Assembly: GCA_002346535.1 (NCBI GenBank)
Contig: DDZZ01000003.1
Span: 1 to 51,947 of the forward strand
Origin: Opitutales bacterium UBA2995
GTDB taxonomy: Bacteria > Verrucomicrobiota > Verrucomicrobiia > Opitutales > UBA2995
Length of the DNA: 51,947 nt
Direction: 5' to 3'
The position numbers and the translations under genes are program-made. The notes beneath the pieces are model-generated. The model had not been told where the DNA came from. It saw only the letters and a program-made list of their open reading frames with translations, and did not search any database. Every line of letters starts with the position of its first letter. Position 1 is the stretch's first letter. Positions 25,757-34,353 of this stretch are shown here, piece after piece.

Positions 25757-27226
25757 TCATTGCAGTCCCAGTCGCTGAAACTGTTCTTGTGGAGCCTCGC
25801 AACGCCTCATTTCCGTTACGAGGAGATCTTTCATCCTTTGTTCAGCGGATTCATCTTCGACAGGAGTAGACTGTTCATAATCATTTTCCAGGTCGAATAG
25901 AAGCGTCCCAAATACGTGTTGAATCGAATCATGAACGGGTCCGGACGCAATTTTCATTGTACGACAACCCTTGGTAAACGAGAAAGGTTCCTGCAATTGA
26001 ATGTCTTGTAACTCCTCGACATCAAATGTATGGGCCAAGTGGGTCGGCATCAATGTGTATTGAAAGAGCGGCGTATTTTTAGGTGTTACTGGGCCGCGCA
26101 TGTACATCCAGCGTCCGTCGGTAATATTGACCTGGCCACCGAAGACGCCAAACAGCGCTGTTTCTCTGACAGGCGTATCCGAAAAAAGGGTACCTTTTAA
26201 TGATTTCCCCATCATATTACTGGGGGGCTCTATTTCAAAATATTCCAGCAGGGTAGGGGAGAAGTCTATGAATTGTACCATTGACTGTCTTCGTTCCTCT
26301 TTTATTTCGCATCGGGGATCCCACATGAATAAGGGAATGTGTGCGATTTCGTTGTAGAGTGGCATTCGATTTTTGCCCCACCAATCGTGTTCGCTTAGAA
26401 GAAAGCCGTGGTCAGTACATACAATGAGCATAGTGTCTTCCCAAAGATTCAACTCGTCCATCAAATCCAACACTCTTCCCAGGTGTTCATCGCAAAGACT
26501 TAAGTCAGCGGCGTATTCATAGCGTACGTGTTCGATCGCCTTTCGGTCGGTTTCATTTACCGGCCGGTATTCCGGCCAGTCGATGTGTTTGCCTTCGTAC
26601 TCGTGCGGGTACAAAGACTTGTGTTTTTCATGCGTAAAATAGGGTTCGTGTGGATCGAAAGTTTCAATCTGTAGAAACCAGTTGTCTTCTTCACTATTTG
26701 TTCGCATGAACTCCAGGCCATGGTCAAATGTGTTGGCTATCGACTGTTTCTCAGGTTTGTCCATATATTTTCGGTTGACCCAGTTTTGCCTGTTTTTCTG
26801 GCGTTCTGCGCCAGGGTAAAATTCGGGTTTTTCTGGGTCTTTGACCTCCCCTTTCCACGGGTCCCATTCCTGACCTCTATTAAATTCCCACGTCGAATAA
26901 CGTGTATGGTAGTTAGCGCCTCCCTCCTCGAAGTAATGATAATGATCTGTTACCAGATGCGTATGTACTCCATTGTTTTTCAGAATTTCTGGAAGGGAGT
27001 CGTCAAAGGGCTCGATGGGTCCCCAACTACGGTGCAGAAAACCCAGTCTGCCTGTATGCAAGTCACGGCGGGCGGGCATACACGGCATACTTCCAACCCA
27101 GGCATTATCGAACGTGACCGTCTTATGGCTGAGGCGTTCAAAATTAGGAGCATGTATCCAATCGCAGCCATAATTCGGCAGGAAGTGCCGATTCAGAGTA
27201 TCAAACATGACCATTATTGCTTTCAT
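25757..27226 (-). CDS. Sulfatase (S1 family), apparently cytoplasmic
   Basis: A 489-aa sulfatase beginning directly with the catalytic core (KAIMVMFDTLNRHFLPNYG) and no signal peptide. It is therefore predicted to work in the cytoplasm on imported sulfated sugars. The formylglycine site is C49-MPAR (SMPCMPARRDLHTGR), the C-x-P-A-R form. Further signatures: WFLQIETFDPHEPYF, DTMLIVCTDHGFLLSEHDWW (metal Asp/His) and IPLFMWDP. The ATG at 27226 has no strong Shine-Dalgarno. It stands alone on the minus strand and leads into relic DNA downstream. The other three sulfatases in the window carry export signals, so this one would complete desulfation after uptake. A formylglycine-generating enzyme acting in the cytoplasm is required. 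Confidence 0.87.
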   Translation of the reverse strand: MKAIMVMFDTLNRHFLPNYGCDWIHAPNFERLSHKTVTFDNAWVGSMPCMPARRDLHTGRLGFLHRSWGPIEPFDDSLPEILKNNGVHTHLVTDHYHYFEEGGANYHTRYSTWEFNRGQEWDPWKGEVKDPEKPEFYPGAERQKNRQNWVNRKYMDKPEKQSIANTFDHGLEFMRTNSEEDNWFLQIETFDPHEPYFTHEKHKSLYPHEYEGKHIDWPEYRPVNETDRKAIEHVRYEYAADLSLCDEHLGRVLDLMDELNLWEDTMLIVCTDHGFLLSEHDWWGKNRMPLYNEIAHIPLFMWDPRCEIKEERRQSMVQFIDFSPTLLEYFEIEPPSNMMGKSLKGTLFSDTPVRETALFGVFGGQVNITDGRWMYMRGPVTPKNTPLFQYTLMPTHLAHTFDVEELQDIQLQEPFSFTKGCRTMKIASGPVHDSIQHVFGTLLFDLENDYEQSTPVEDESAEQRMKDLLVTEMRRCEAPQEQFQRLGLQ

Positions 27227-27487
27227 TTACTGGCTTTGCTACGTCGACTGTTTGTGGACCTGTTCTAAGGTGTGAATAATCTCTGATGGTGAAAAATTTC
27301 AATTAACTCCGTTTATTTTCCTTACTTGTTCACTTGCTTTCAATTGCAAAGAGAATTATCTCCTTTTGATAATGAAGACTAGTTCACTGTAGTTCTGTAA
27401 ATTGTTTTCATTGCATTGTGGCTAGGCTTGGGGTTCTTGTAGGCGGCCAACTGAGTTGTCATAAAAGTTGTTGCGGCTTAAGACTAT

Positions 27488-28246
27488 GTGCGTGCACAAG
27501 CGCTCAACAAAAACATGAAGGTGCAAACCTACCAGTTTAATGAAGGTCAAAACTTCAAAGAGATCTCCAGGGAAAAGGGGACTTTCAATGACATTGTAAT
27601 CGATTTGGCACGACACCTTGTAAAACAAAATTTTTATCCCAAACCAGTTCCCGGTGAGGGCGATATACTTGTCGCTGTGCATTACGAGACTACAATCGAG
27701 CATGAGAATCAGATAAACCTATGGGGATTCACCGGATTGGAAGACTTTGGGTTTACTGAAGGTATAGAATCTATTGGTCGCACTGGAACCACTTTAAGTC
27801 CGGGTGAAATCAATGCCATTCAAAATATCCATTCGAATTTATCCATGCAGCAAGCGATCAACTTTTTCAATGGTATGACCCGGTTTGAGAAGGCAAAGCT
27901 TCTGGGTCTCGACGATTTGTGGTACAGGCGACTGCATCCGCCGCATAATAATTACGAATATGAGACAATTCTTCAGCAGGATCTTTACTTTATAGTTTTA
28001 ATGGCCTACGATTTTGAACATTTCCTTCGAATGGGCGAAGCCAAACTACTTTGGTCAACGCGATACAGAGTTCGTTCACCAGGCCAGTCCTTTGAAAATG
28101 CCTTCAGGGGGATGAACAACGTGGCCAGCGATTTCTTCGGAAAGAACATTGATGAGATCAGCCGCAAGCGACTCGAAGATGATTCGAGTTTCGAAATTGG
28201 AGAGCTGGAAGTCATTGAAGAGCCGGAAATCGACGGCATGAACTGA
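27488..28246 (+). CDS. Hypothetical protein of an unnamed verrucomicrobial family, signal peptide missing
   Basis: I recognise the pattern but know no function. The ending ('AYDFEHFLRMGEAKLLWSTR', 'RVRSPGQSFENAF', 'GKNIDEISRKRLEDD', 'EIGELEVIEE') is common in secreted or lipoprotein-like hypothetical proteins of Opitutia. Such proteins normally begin with a signal sequence, then a 'QYLDKN..V.TYQF..G.NF' segment; here RAQALNKNMKVQTYQFNEGQ starts almost at once from a GTG at 27488. A stop lies just upstream in frame, and neighbouring frames upstream carry a hydrophobic, Cys-containing stretch. The export signal may have been lost by a frameshift, or the start may be misassigned. The gene is otherwise intact at 252 aa. 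Confidence 0.55.
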   Translation: MRAQALNKNMKVQTYQFNEGQNFKEISREKGTFNDIVIDLARHLVKQNFYPKPVPGEGDILVAVHYETTIEHENQINLWGFTGLEDFGFTEGIESIGRTGTTLSPGEINAIQNIHSNLSMQQAINFFNGMTRFEKAKLLGLDDLWYRRLHPPHNNYEYETILQQDLYFIVLMAYDFEHFLRMGEAKLLWSTRYRVRSPGQSFENAFRGMNNVASDFFGKNIDEISRKRLEDDSSFEIGELEVIEEPEIDGMN

Positions 28247-28371
28247 TCGGATAAGAAATCTCTTCTTGTAGTTGCTTATCAAGTACAGGAGCTTGAACTC
28301 CCAATACTTTGGTTAACTTTGACTTTGTCGTGCGAGGCCGTCTGAATACCTGATCAATTGATTAATTAACT

Positions 28372-29082
28372 ATGACGGTATCCAATGAAACTCTCGAATT
28401 ACTGAAGCAGTCCAGTACGGCCACATTGACAAGCGTCTTACGGAAGAAAGGCCTCAAAAACACATTTATGCATCGTGTCGCTCCTTTGAAGCCAGGTAGT
28501 AACATGGCAGGGCCGGCTTTTACGCTACGATATATTCCGGCACGTGAGGATTTGGATATTGAACCGATCGATAACCTCACTGATATGCAGAGGGTCGGGA
28601 TCGAGCAAATCCAGGCTGGCGATGTATTTGTAATCGATGCACGTGAGCATACCCGAGCCGGAACCATGGGGTCGATACTGGCGGCCCGCATCCGGGTAAG
28701 AGGAGCAGTCGGTGTGGTTACTGACGGGGCTTATCGGGATTCACCGACCATTGCTGACAGTGGATTTCCGGCCTACGCAGCAGCCATGAATGCCCACACC
28801 AACAAGACCATTCACCATCCCAGTGAAATTCAGGTCCCCGTTGCCTGTGGTGGAGTAGCCGTATTTCCGGGGGATATTGTTGTCGGCGATGATGAAGGTG
28901 TAGTTGTGATGCCTCCCCAATTGGCTAGTGAAGTGGCCGAAGAGGCTGTAGAAATGGATCTTAGGGAAAGTTTCATCCTTTCAAAAGTTGAAGATGGGGC
29001 TGTACTTCCCGGAACCTACCCGGCCAATGAAAAAACTTTGGCTGAATACGAACAGTGGAAAAAGGAGCTTAGTACCGACTAA
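28372..29082 (+). CDS. RraA-like protein / 4-hydroxy-2-oxoacid aldolase family
   Basis: A 236-aa protein of the RraA/HMG-aldolase fold (class II pyruvate aldolases and oxaloacetate decarboxylases; some members bind RNase E instead). Motifs: AGPAFTLRYIPAREDL, GDVFVIDAREHTRAGTMGSI, and the catalytic/metal GVVTDGAYRDSPTI with the conserved 'DG..RD'. Then CGGVAVFPGDIVVGDDEGVV. It leads a putative operon with the Tat Gfo/Idh, HEAT and DUF1080 genes, although a gap of about 100 nt separates it from the next gene. In this setting an aldolase or decarboxylase step on a sugar-derived keto acid is more likely than RNase regulation. Confidence 0.78.
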   Translation: MTVSNETLELLKQSSTATLTSVLRKKGLKNTFMHRVAPLKPGSNMAGPAFTLRYIPAREDLDIEPIDNLTDMQRVGIEQIQAGDVFVIDAREHTRAGTMGSILAARIRVRGAVGVVTDGAYRDSPTIADSGFPAYAAAMNAHTNKTIHHPSEIQVPVACGGVAVFPGDIVVGDDEGVVVMPPQLASEVAEEAVEMDLRESFILSKVEDGAVLPGTYPANEKTLAEYEQWKKELSTD

Positions 29083-29183
29083 ATCGGGGGAGTAATAATA
29101 AAAATTGGAATTACCATTTTTTAATGGTCATCCACTCATTTTCCGATTAAGGATTGTGAATATCACCAAAAAAATCGTTGAGT

Positions 29184-30461
29184 ATGAAAAAATCTCGTAG
29201 AACTTTTCTCAAAACTGCTGTGGCTGCGACCCTCGGCATGCCTACCATTATTCAGGCGAGTGCACTTGGTAAAAATGGAGCTGTGGCCCCGAGCAATCGA
29301 CTTGTCATGGGCGGTATTGGCATTGGACCTCGCGGACGTAAAGTGCTCGCCTGTTTTTTAAAACAACCGGAAATTCAATTTGTTGCTATAGCCGACGCAC
29401 AGGAAGAGCGGCGCGAGATCGTTCGCCGCCTTGTGAACCGAGAATATGCTAATGAGGACTGTTACAAATGCCGGGACATGTTTGAGATCCTCGAGTGGGA
29501 CGACATCGACATCGTGCAAATCACCACCGGAGACCGTTGGCATGCATTAGGAACAATTTTGGCTTCAAAAGCAGGCAAAGATATATATTGCGAAAAACCT
29601 TGCAGCATGACAGTCAGGGAAAGCCAGGAATTGGCTGATTCGGTCAACCGTTACGGACGGGTATTTCAAGCTGGTACGCAACGCCGCAATGTCGACAATT
29701 TCCAGTTTGCTGCGCATCTTGCTAAAAGTGGAAAGCTGGGCAACATCCACACGGTTCATGCCGGAATCCTCAAATTGGTTCCGGATCTTCCCTGGCTGCC
29801 GGGTGAGCCCGTACCGGATCCGTACATTTGTGATTGGGACCGGTGGTTAGGTCCAGCTCCTTGGAGGCCCTACAATAAAAAGTATGTCCAAGGTCGTTGG
29901 CGTGGTCATTATGATTTCCATGGTGGAGCCGGTCTACCGGAGTGGGGATCTCACACGATCGATCTTTGTCAATGGGCTGCCGGTGCGGATGGAACTATGC
30001 CGGTTGAGTACGAATACGAAGGAGATACCATTATAGGAACCTATGAAAGCGGTATAAAATTGGTACTGCGCCTATCCGGATTTAAGAAAGAAGGTGACTG
30101 GAGTGTCCCGGGAACTTGCCCTATCCGATTTGAAGGGGACGAGGGTTGGGTAGAAGCTGGTGACCATGGCAATGTTATTACGAGTCACGAAAGCCTGTTG
30201 GAAGGCAAACCAGAAGAATCGATTTACGGAACGGACCCGATCAAACATGTGCGTGATTTCATTGATTGCGTTAAGACGCGTGAAAAGCCAGCTGCGAATC
30301 AGGATATTACCCGCAATGGTCATATTGCATGCCACGTGGCAGCCATCGGTTGGCAGTTAGGTCGCAAAGTTCAGTTTAATCCGATTACCGAGACTTTCAT
30401 TAATGACGAGGAAGCCAATCGGATGTGCAGCCGTTCCCGCCGTGATCCCTGGCACGTTTAA
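29184..30461 (+). CDS. Tat-exported Gfo/Idh/MocA family oxidoreductase
   Basis: A 425-aa NAD(P)-dependent oxidoreductase. I chose the ATG at 29184 over an upstream TTG at 29178. The N-terminus KKSRRTFLKTAVAATLG is a twin-arginine signal, so it is exported folded with its cofactor, as in glucose-fructose oxidoreductase. The cofactor fingerprint GGIGIGPRG (~43-51) and the conserved EKP (137-139 in IYCEKPCSMT) are present, as is GGAGLPEWGSHTIDLCQWA with the catalytic-domain His/Asp. The stop is 3 nt before the HEAT gene. With the DUF1080 protein two genes later, oxidation of a glycoside to a 3-keto form outside the cytoplasm is the best inference. Confidence 0.85.
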   Translation: MKKSRRTFLKTAVAATLGMPTIIQASALGKNGAVAPSNRLVMGGIGIGPRGRKVLACFLKQPEIQFVAIADAQEERREIVRRLVNREYANEDCYKCRDMFEILEWDDIDIVQITTGDRWHALGTILASKAGKDIYCEKPCSMTVRESQELADSVNRYGRVFQAGTQRRNVDNFQFAAHLAKSGKLGNIHTVHAGILKLVPDLPWLPGEPVPDPYICDWDRWLGPAPWRPYNKKYVQGRWRGHYDFHGGAGLPEWGSHTIDLCQWAAGADGTMPVEYEYEGDTIIGTYESGIKLVLRLSGFKKEGDWSVPGTCPIRFEGDEGWVEAGDHGNVITSHESLLEGKPEESIYGTDPIKHVRDFIDCVKTREKPAANQDITRNGHIACHVAAIGWQLGRKVQFNPITETFINDEEANRMCSRSRRDPWHV

Positions 30462-30464
30462 GTT

Positions 30465-31118
30465 ATGGTTTGGCAATCTCATTTTAAGCTGATTCTGGTT
30501 CTAGTTATTCTATCCTGCTGTTTTTCATTAGCAGGAGCCGAAAATACTGATTGGGATGAGGCCACTGCTCTTGCAGTACTCGCCTCGGACACGGAGAAAA
30601 AGGCTAGGGCCTGCCAGGCCCTAGCTGTGGTTGGAGGACCTGAATCGGTTCCTACATTGGCCGTATTGTTAAATGATGAGGGTCTCGCATCTTATGCCAG
30701 AACAGCCCTTGAGGTGATTGATGATCCAGCAGCAGGAGCAGCCTTGCGGTCTGTACTACCAAATCTGGACGGACGTTTGTTGACGGGGGTTATTACTTCT
30801 CTCGGGGTTCGAGGTGATACGGAAGCGGTACCCGCCTTACGGGAACTGGTAGGAAATTCCAATCGTTCGATTGCAGGGTCAGCCTTAGTGGCATTAGCCA
30901 GAATTGGAACGGAAGATTCGATGGCCACAGTTGTTGCAGCTCTCAATCAAGGACCGGAAGAACTTCGAATTGCCGCAGCTCACGCAGTCCTTTTTAAAGC
31001 GGAGCAACTCATGAAATCAGGTAACGCGGATCAGGCTCGGGAGCTGGGACAGGCCGTGAGCAACGCCGTTTTGCCTGACCACATTCTCCAGGCGGCATCT
31101 GCGGTGGGTACGAATTAA
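30465..31118 (+). CDS. Exported HEAT-repeat protein
   Basis: A 217-aa protein. Residues 1-~26 are a signal peptide (FKLILVLVILSCCFSLAGA). The rest is a run of about five HEAT/Armadillo-type helical repeats: ACQALAVVGGPESVPTLAVL, YARTALEVIDDPAAGAAL, GVITSLGVRGDTEAVPAL, AGSALVALARIGTEDSMATV and AAAHAVLFKAEQL. No catalytic residues are visible. It is probably a periplasmic scaffold partner. It is tightly linked to the Gfo/Idh gene upstream (3-nt gap) and the DUF1080 gene downstream. Confidence 0.8.
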   Translation: MVWQSHFKLILVLVILSCCFSLAGAENTDWDEATALAVLASDTEKKARACQALAVVGGPESVPTLAVLLNDEGLASYARTALEVIDDPAAGAALRSVLPNLDGRLLTGVITSLGVRGDTEAVPALRELVGNSNRSIAGSALVALARIGTEDSMATVVAALNQGPEELRIAAAHAVLFKAEQLMKSGNADQARELGQAVSNAVLPDHILQAASAVGTN

Positions 31119-31157
31119 TCTGTTTGATATCCGAATAGGTATTTGGAGAATCATGTT

Positions 31158-31730
31158 ATGAAATTCTCTTTTATTTGTGTTTTTATTAGTAGTGTAGTCT
31201 TATTGGCGGCCTGTGCACCGAATGATAATTCAGGTGGGTGGATTGATCTTTCCGGCAGTTTAGATTTTTGGAACCAGGTGGGCGATGCCAATTGGCGCAT
31301 TGAAGATGGTGTGTTTGTCGCCGACAGTGGAAACGGCCATTTGGTTACTAAGGATAGCTTCTCAAACTTTCAGATTCAGTTAGAATTCTGGACTGATGCC
31401 GGCGCGAATAGCGGGGTTTTTATTAGAGCTCAGGAACCGGATAACATAACTGACAAAAATTGTTATGAGGTGAATATTTTCGATACCCGTCCGGACCAAA
31501 CTTATCGGACTGGTGGAATCGTTCATTATGCTCCGCCTTCCGAAATTATCGACACATCCAACCAATGGAACACTTATGATATCACAGCCAAAGGTGACGC
31601 ACTAACCATTGTTCTCAACGGGATAACAACTGCAGATATCAAGGACGATACACTTAGAAGAGGTCCGTTTACCCTGCAGTACGGTTCCGGGGTTGTGAAA
31701 TTCAGAAACGTTCGGGTGAGAAGCCTTTAG
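31158..31730 (+). CDS. DUF1080 lipoprotein (3-keto-glycoside hydrolase-like)
   Basis: A 190-aa lipoprotein of the DUF1080 / 3-keto-disaccharide hydrolase family (concanavalin-like sandwich). The ATG at 31158 has GGAG upstream and starts KFSFICVFISSVVLLAAC, with the lipobox Cys at the end. Core motifs: GWIDLSGSLDFWNQVGDANW, TDAGANSGVFIRAQEP, CYEVNIFDTRP, NTYDITAKGDALTIVLNG and GPFTLQYGSGVVKFRNVRVR. Family members cleave glycosides previously oxidised at C3. It is the last gene of the Gfo/Idh-HEAT cassette, which matches the two-step keto-glycoside chemistry. Confidence 0.82.
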   Translation: MKFSFICVFISSVVLLAACAPNDNSGGWIDLSGSLDFWNQVGDANWRIEDGVFVADSGNGHLVTKDSFSNFQIQLEFWTDAGANSGVFIRAQEPDNITDKNCYEVNIFDTRPDQTYRTGGIVHYAPPSEIIDTSNQWNTYDITAKGDALTIVLNGITTADIKDDTLRRGPFTLQYGSGVVKFRNVRVRSL

Positions 31731-31814
31731 TTCGCGTATTTTGTTTTCAGACCTGATTCCCATTTGTAAGGATTGGGACTCAGGAGACACATAGGCCTTA
31801 TAATCCTCTTGTCT

Positions 31815-32273
31815 ATGGTATCTTGGAACAACGTACTTGACTTTGCTCGTGAAGGTAATCCGGAATCGGATCGTAAGGTCACAAAATCGGATGAAGAGTG
31901 GCGGAATAAGCTGACTCCGGAGCAGTACCAAATAACGCGTCTTAAAAGAACAGAGCGCCCATTCAGCTCCATTATGTGTGAGCTTTTTGAACCCGGTTCC
32001 TATTCATGCGTTTGTTGCGGGACTCCTTTATTCGATTTCTCTGGAAAATTTGAAAGCGGGACAGGATGGCCTTCCTTTAACCAACCTGTTCAAGAAAACG
32101 CCATTGCTTATCATGAAGATGGCTCGCATGGGATGTACCGGATCGAGGTGACTTGCAACGCCTGCGACGCCCACCTAGGACACGTTTTTCCTGATGGTCC
32201 TAAACCTAGCGGACTGCGATACTGCATCAACGCATTGTCCATGATCATGGAGCCCGTTTCCGACCATACCTGA
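31815..32273 (+). CDS. msrB: Peptide methionine-(R)-S-oxide reductase
   Basis: A 152-aa MsrB that repairs methionine-R-sulfoxide. I chose the ATG at 31815 (VSWNNVLDFAREGNP...), the usual start of this subfamily, over a longer TTG start at 31773. The two zinc-binding CxxC pairs are C65/C68 (YSCVCCGTPLF) and C114/C117 (TCNACDAHLGHV). The catalytic Cys is C137 in GLRYCINAL. SGTGWPSF is also present. It is not obviously linked to the glycan genes. A decayed flavin disulfide reductase gene follows directly, possibly once its redox neighbour. Confidence 0.88.
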   Translation: MVSWNNVLDFAREGNPESDRKVTKSDEEWRNKLTPEQYQITRLKRTERPFSSIMCELFEPGSYSCVCCGTPLFDFSGKFESGTGWPSFNQPVQENAIAYHEDGSHGMYRIEVTCNACDAHLGHVFPDGPKPSGLRYCINALSMIMEPVSDHT

Positions 32274-32735
32274 GAATTTTGATCTAATTGTGGTTGGAGG
32301 AGGCCGGCCTTTGGTTTCGCGGGAGCTTCCGTCAATGCCGGGCTAAAACAGCGTTGGTTGAAAAAGATAAACTAGGCGGAGCTTGTCCGAATCGAGATTG
32401 TGTGCCTGCCTTCTAAATTGCTGATCGGATTTTCTGAGGCAGCACACCATAAGCGCGATGCCAAACGACATTTCATAGATGCTCAATTCAACCAAATTGA
32501 TATAGGCCGCTTATTTAATAACGTGAACGACTATGTGGGTGGTGTTGATGGACGGTACGAAGCTCGGTTTGGAAAAAGCGGGTGTTGAGCTTATTCTGAG
32601 TGAGGGTTCCTTTGTGGCTCATAGAACACTGGTTGTCGCCGATCGTACAATTACTGCTGAAAGAATCGTTATAGCCACCGGTTCGCGTCCGGCAGATTCA
32701 CCATGTCCGGATCTTTTAAAAATGTTTCAGTTTTA
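32274..32735 (+). pseudogene. Decayed pyridine nucleotide-disulfide oxidoreductase (mercuric-reductase/LpdA type)
   Basis: Three frames keep pieces of one flavoprotein. ENFDLIVVGGG begins at about 32271. ALVEKDKLGGACPNRDCVPS (near 32346-32415) matches the redox-active 'GG.C.n.GC.PSK' site and keeps both cysteines. GVELILSEGSFVAHRTLVV and TAERIVIATGSRPADSP (to about 32700) match the FAD/NAD domain boundary. Frameshifts near 32310, 32405 and 32535 break it, and about 300 C-terminal residues are absent. The relic directly follows msrB. Confidence 0.7.
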
Positions 32736-32940
32736 GTATCCATGGTTAGGGTACGTCCGACTCGCAGTCTGTTTCTTGGCGTAATGCGTGCAATAAACGG
32801 AAGGGAGTTCGGAGCCGCCGCCATCAATGCTTCGGACGATTAATTGGAATTTTGATCATTAGTGACAGTCCTCCTGATAAACAAGCGGTTACCGACTTTT
32901 TTATTGGCTTGTCGTTTTATCAGCTGTCATAAATCGGTGG
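32736..32940. other. Relic DNA and long hairpin before a sulfatase gene
   Basis: No gene is seen. One frame (about 32735-32840) reads VRPTRSLFLGVMRAINGREF, of unknown origin. Next to the sulfatase start lies an imperfect inverted repeat, CTGATAAACAAGC (32874-32886) against GCTTGTCGTTTTATCAG (32907-32923), which could form a stem in the leader of the sulfatase mRNA or act as an operator. Confidence 0.4.
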
Positions 32941-34353
32941 ATGAACCAAAAATTTTGTGTTTTCTGTTTTCTGATTTTAGCAGCTTATACGGGCTCCTCG
33001 TTTGGAAGGTTTAGTAAACCTAACATTATTGTCATTATGGTCGACGACTCCAGTTGGGAGTGCTACGGCAGCTACGGTGCGATGGATTATAACACTCCCA
33101 ATCTCGATAGGCTTGCTGCCAAGGGCCTGCGATTTGACCACTGCTATTCTACCCCGATATGCACGACATCCCGTGTAAAATTGATGACCGGGCAATACAA
33201 CTTTCGCAATTATACTCATTTTGGTTATTTAAACCCCCGGGATAAGACCTTTGGTCACTTGTTACAGGATAATGGCTATAGAACAGCCATCGCCGGGAAA
33301 TGGCAGCTCAATGGACTTTACCACAGGGCGCCTGATTGCTATGATAAAACACGACCCATGAAAGCGGGTTTCCATGAATCACTGTTATGGCAGGTCACCA
33401 CTGGCAAAGCACTGAAGGATGGCGGCGGTGAACGCTATTGGAATGCTCCCTTGGAGCACAATGGTGTGAGCATATCGCGTAAGACCAATTGGGGTAAATA
33501 CGGCCCAGATATGTTTACCGATTTTGTATGCGATTTCATTGATAGAAACCAAGACAACTCCTTCTTTGTTTATTACCCGATGGTCTTGGTTCACGATGTG
33601 TTTGTGCCAACTCCAGATACGCTCGGCGACACTCCATTAGAGACGGCAAACGTGATGCCGAAAGAGCCACATCTTCGAAAAAAGCACTTTGCGGATATGG
33701 TCAATTACATGGACAAGCTCATCGGTAAAATTGTTGTCAAAGTGGAAGACCTGGGCTTGGCCGAAGATACCATTATTCTTTTTACCGCTGACAATGGAAC
33801 GGATAAAAAAATCACTTCGAATTGGAACAATCTAGAGTTAAAAGGTGGCAAGGGAGGTACTACGGATCGAGGGACACGGGTTCCTTTGATTGCTTACTGG
33901 AAAAGTCACACTCCCGAAGGTGGCGTGGTCAAGGATCTGATAGAGTTTACCGATTTCTATCCCACGATTGCAGGGGCCGCTGGCATTGAAATGGGGCCGT
34001 CTGATCCAATTGATGGAATAAGCTTTCTACCTCAATTAAACGGCAAGCAAGGAAGTCCTCGGCCCTGGCAGCTCAATCATTACCAGCCTTACTGGAGTCC
34101 ATTGCCTGGCCAATATATCCGCGACCAGGATTATAAGCTTTACCGTGATGGGCGGTTTTTCAAGATATCGAATGACCTATTTGAAAAAAAGGACCTAGCC
34201 GCTACATCTGATACAAGCGCGCTGAAAGCTAAGGAAAAGCTTGGCAGTTTACTGGAGCAGATCCCAGATGTGGTTCCTGGAAAAGGGGATGTCAGTACCA
34301 AGCAACGCCCCGTCTATCCTGGAATCAAAAATCTATTTTCAGAATCGGACTGA
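32941..34353 (+). CDS. Exported sulfatase (S1 family) with C-T-T-S-R active site
   Basis: A 470-aa sulfatase with a signal peptide (FCVFCFLILAAYTGSSFG). The formylglycine Cys is C74 in TPICTTSRVKLMTGQYN, so Thr replaces the usual Pro of C-x-P-x-R. This is a noticeable variant of the maturation motif, although the following 'R..LMTG.YNFRNY' is typical. Metal-binding VDDSSW (residues 35-36) and DTIILFTADNGTDKK are present, as is DRGTRVPLIAYW. The hydrophobic start and the ATG at 32941 agree. It is downstream of relic DNA and a hairpin, and appears monocistronic. Whether the variant motif is still converted to formylglycine is uncertain. Confidence 0.87.
   Translation: MNQKFCVFCFLILAAYTGSSFGRFSKPNIIVIMVDDSSWECYGSYGAMDYNTPNLDRLAAKGLRFDHCYSTPICTTSRVKLMTGQYNFRNYTHFGYLNPRDKTFGHLLQDNGYRTAIAGKWQLNGLYHRAPDCYDKTRPMKAGFHESLLWQVTTGKALKDGGGERYWNAPLEHNGVSISRKTNWGKYGPDMFTDFVCDFIDRNQDNSFFVYYPMVLVHDVFVPTPDTLGDTPLETANVMPKEPHLRKKHFADMVNYMDKLIGKIVVKVEDLGLAEDTIILFTADNGTDKKITSNWNNLELKGGKGGTTDRGTRVPLIAYWKSHTPEGGVVKDLIEFTDFYPTIAGAAGIEMGPSDPIDGISFLPQLNGKQGSPRPWQLNHYQPYWSPLPGQYIRDQDYKLYRDGRFFKISNDLFEKKDLAATSDTSALKAKEKLGSLLEQIPDVVPGKGDVSTKQRPVYPGIKNLFSESD

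Noticed and set aside
26720..27268. Long plus-strand open frame opposite the cytoplasmic sulfatase
   Set aside because: The minus strand encodes an obvious sulfatase with its active-site motif, and the antisense translation resembles nothing.
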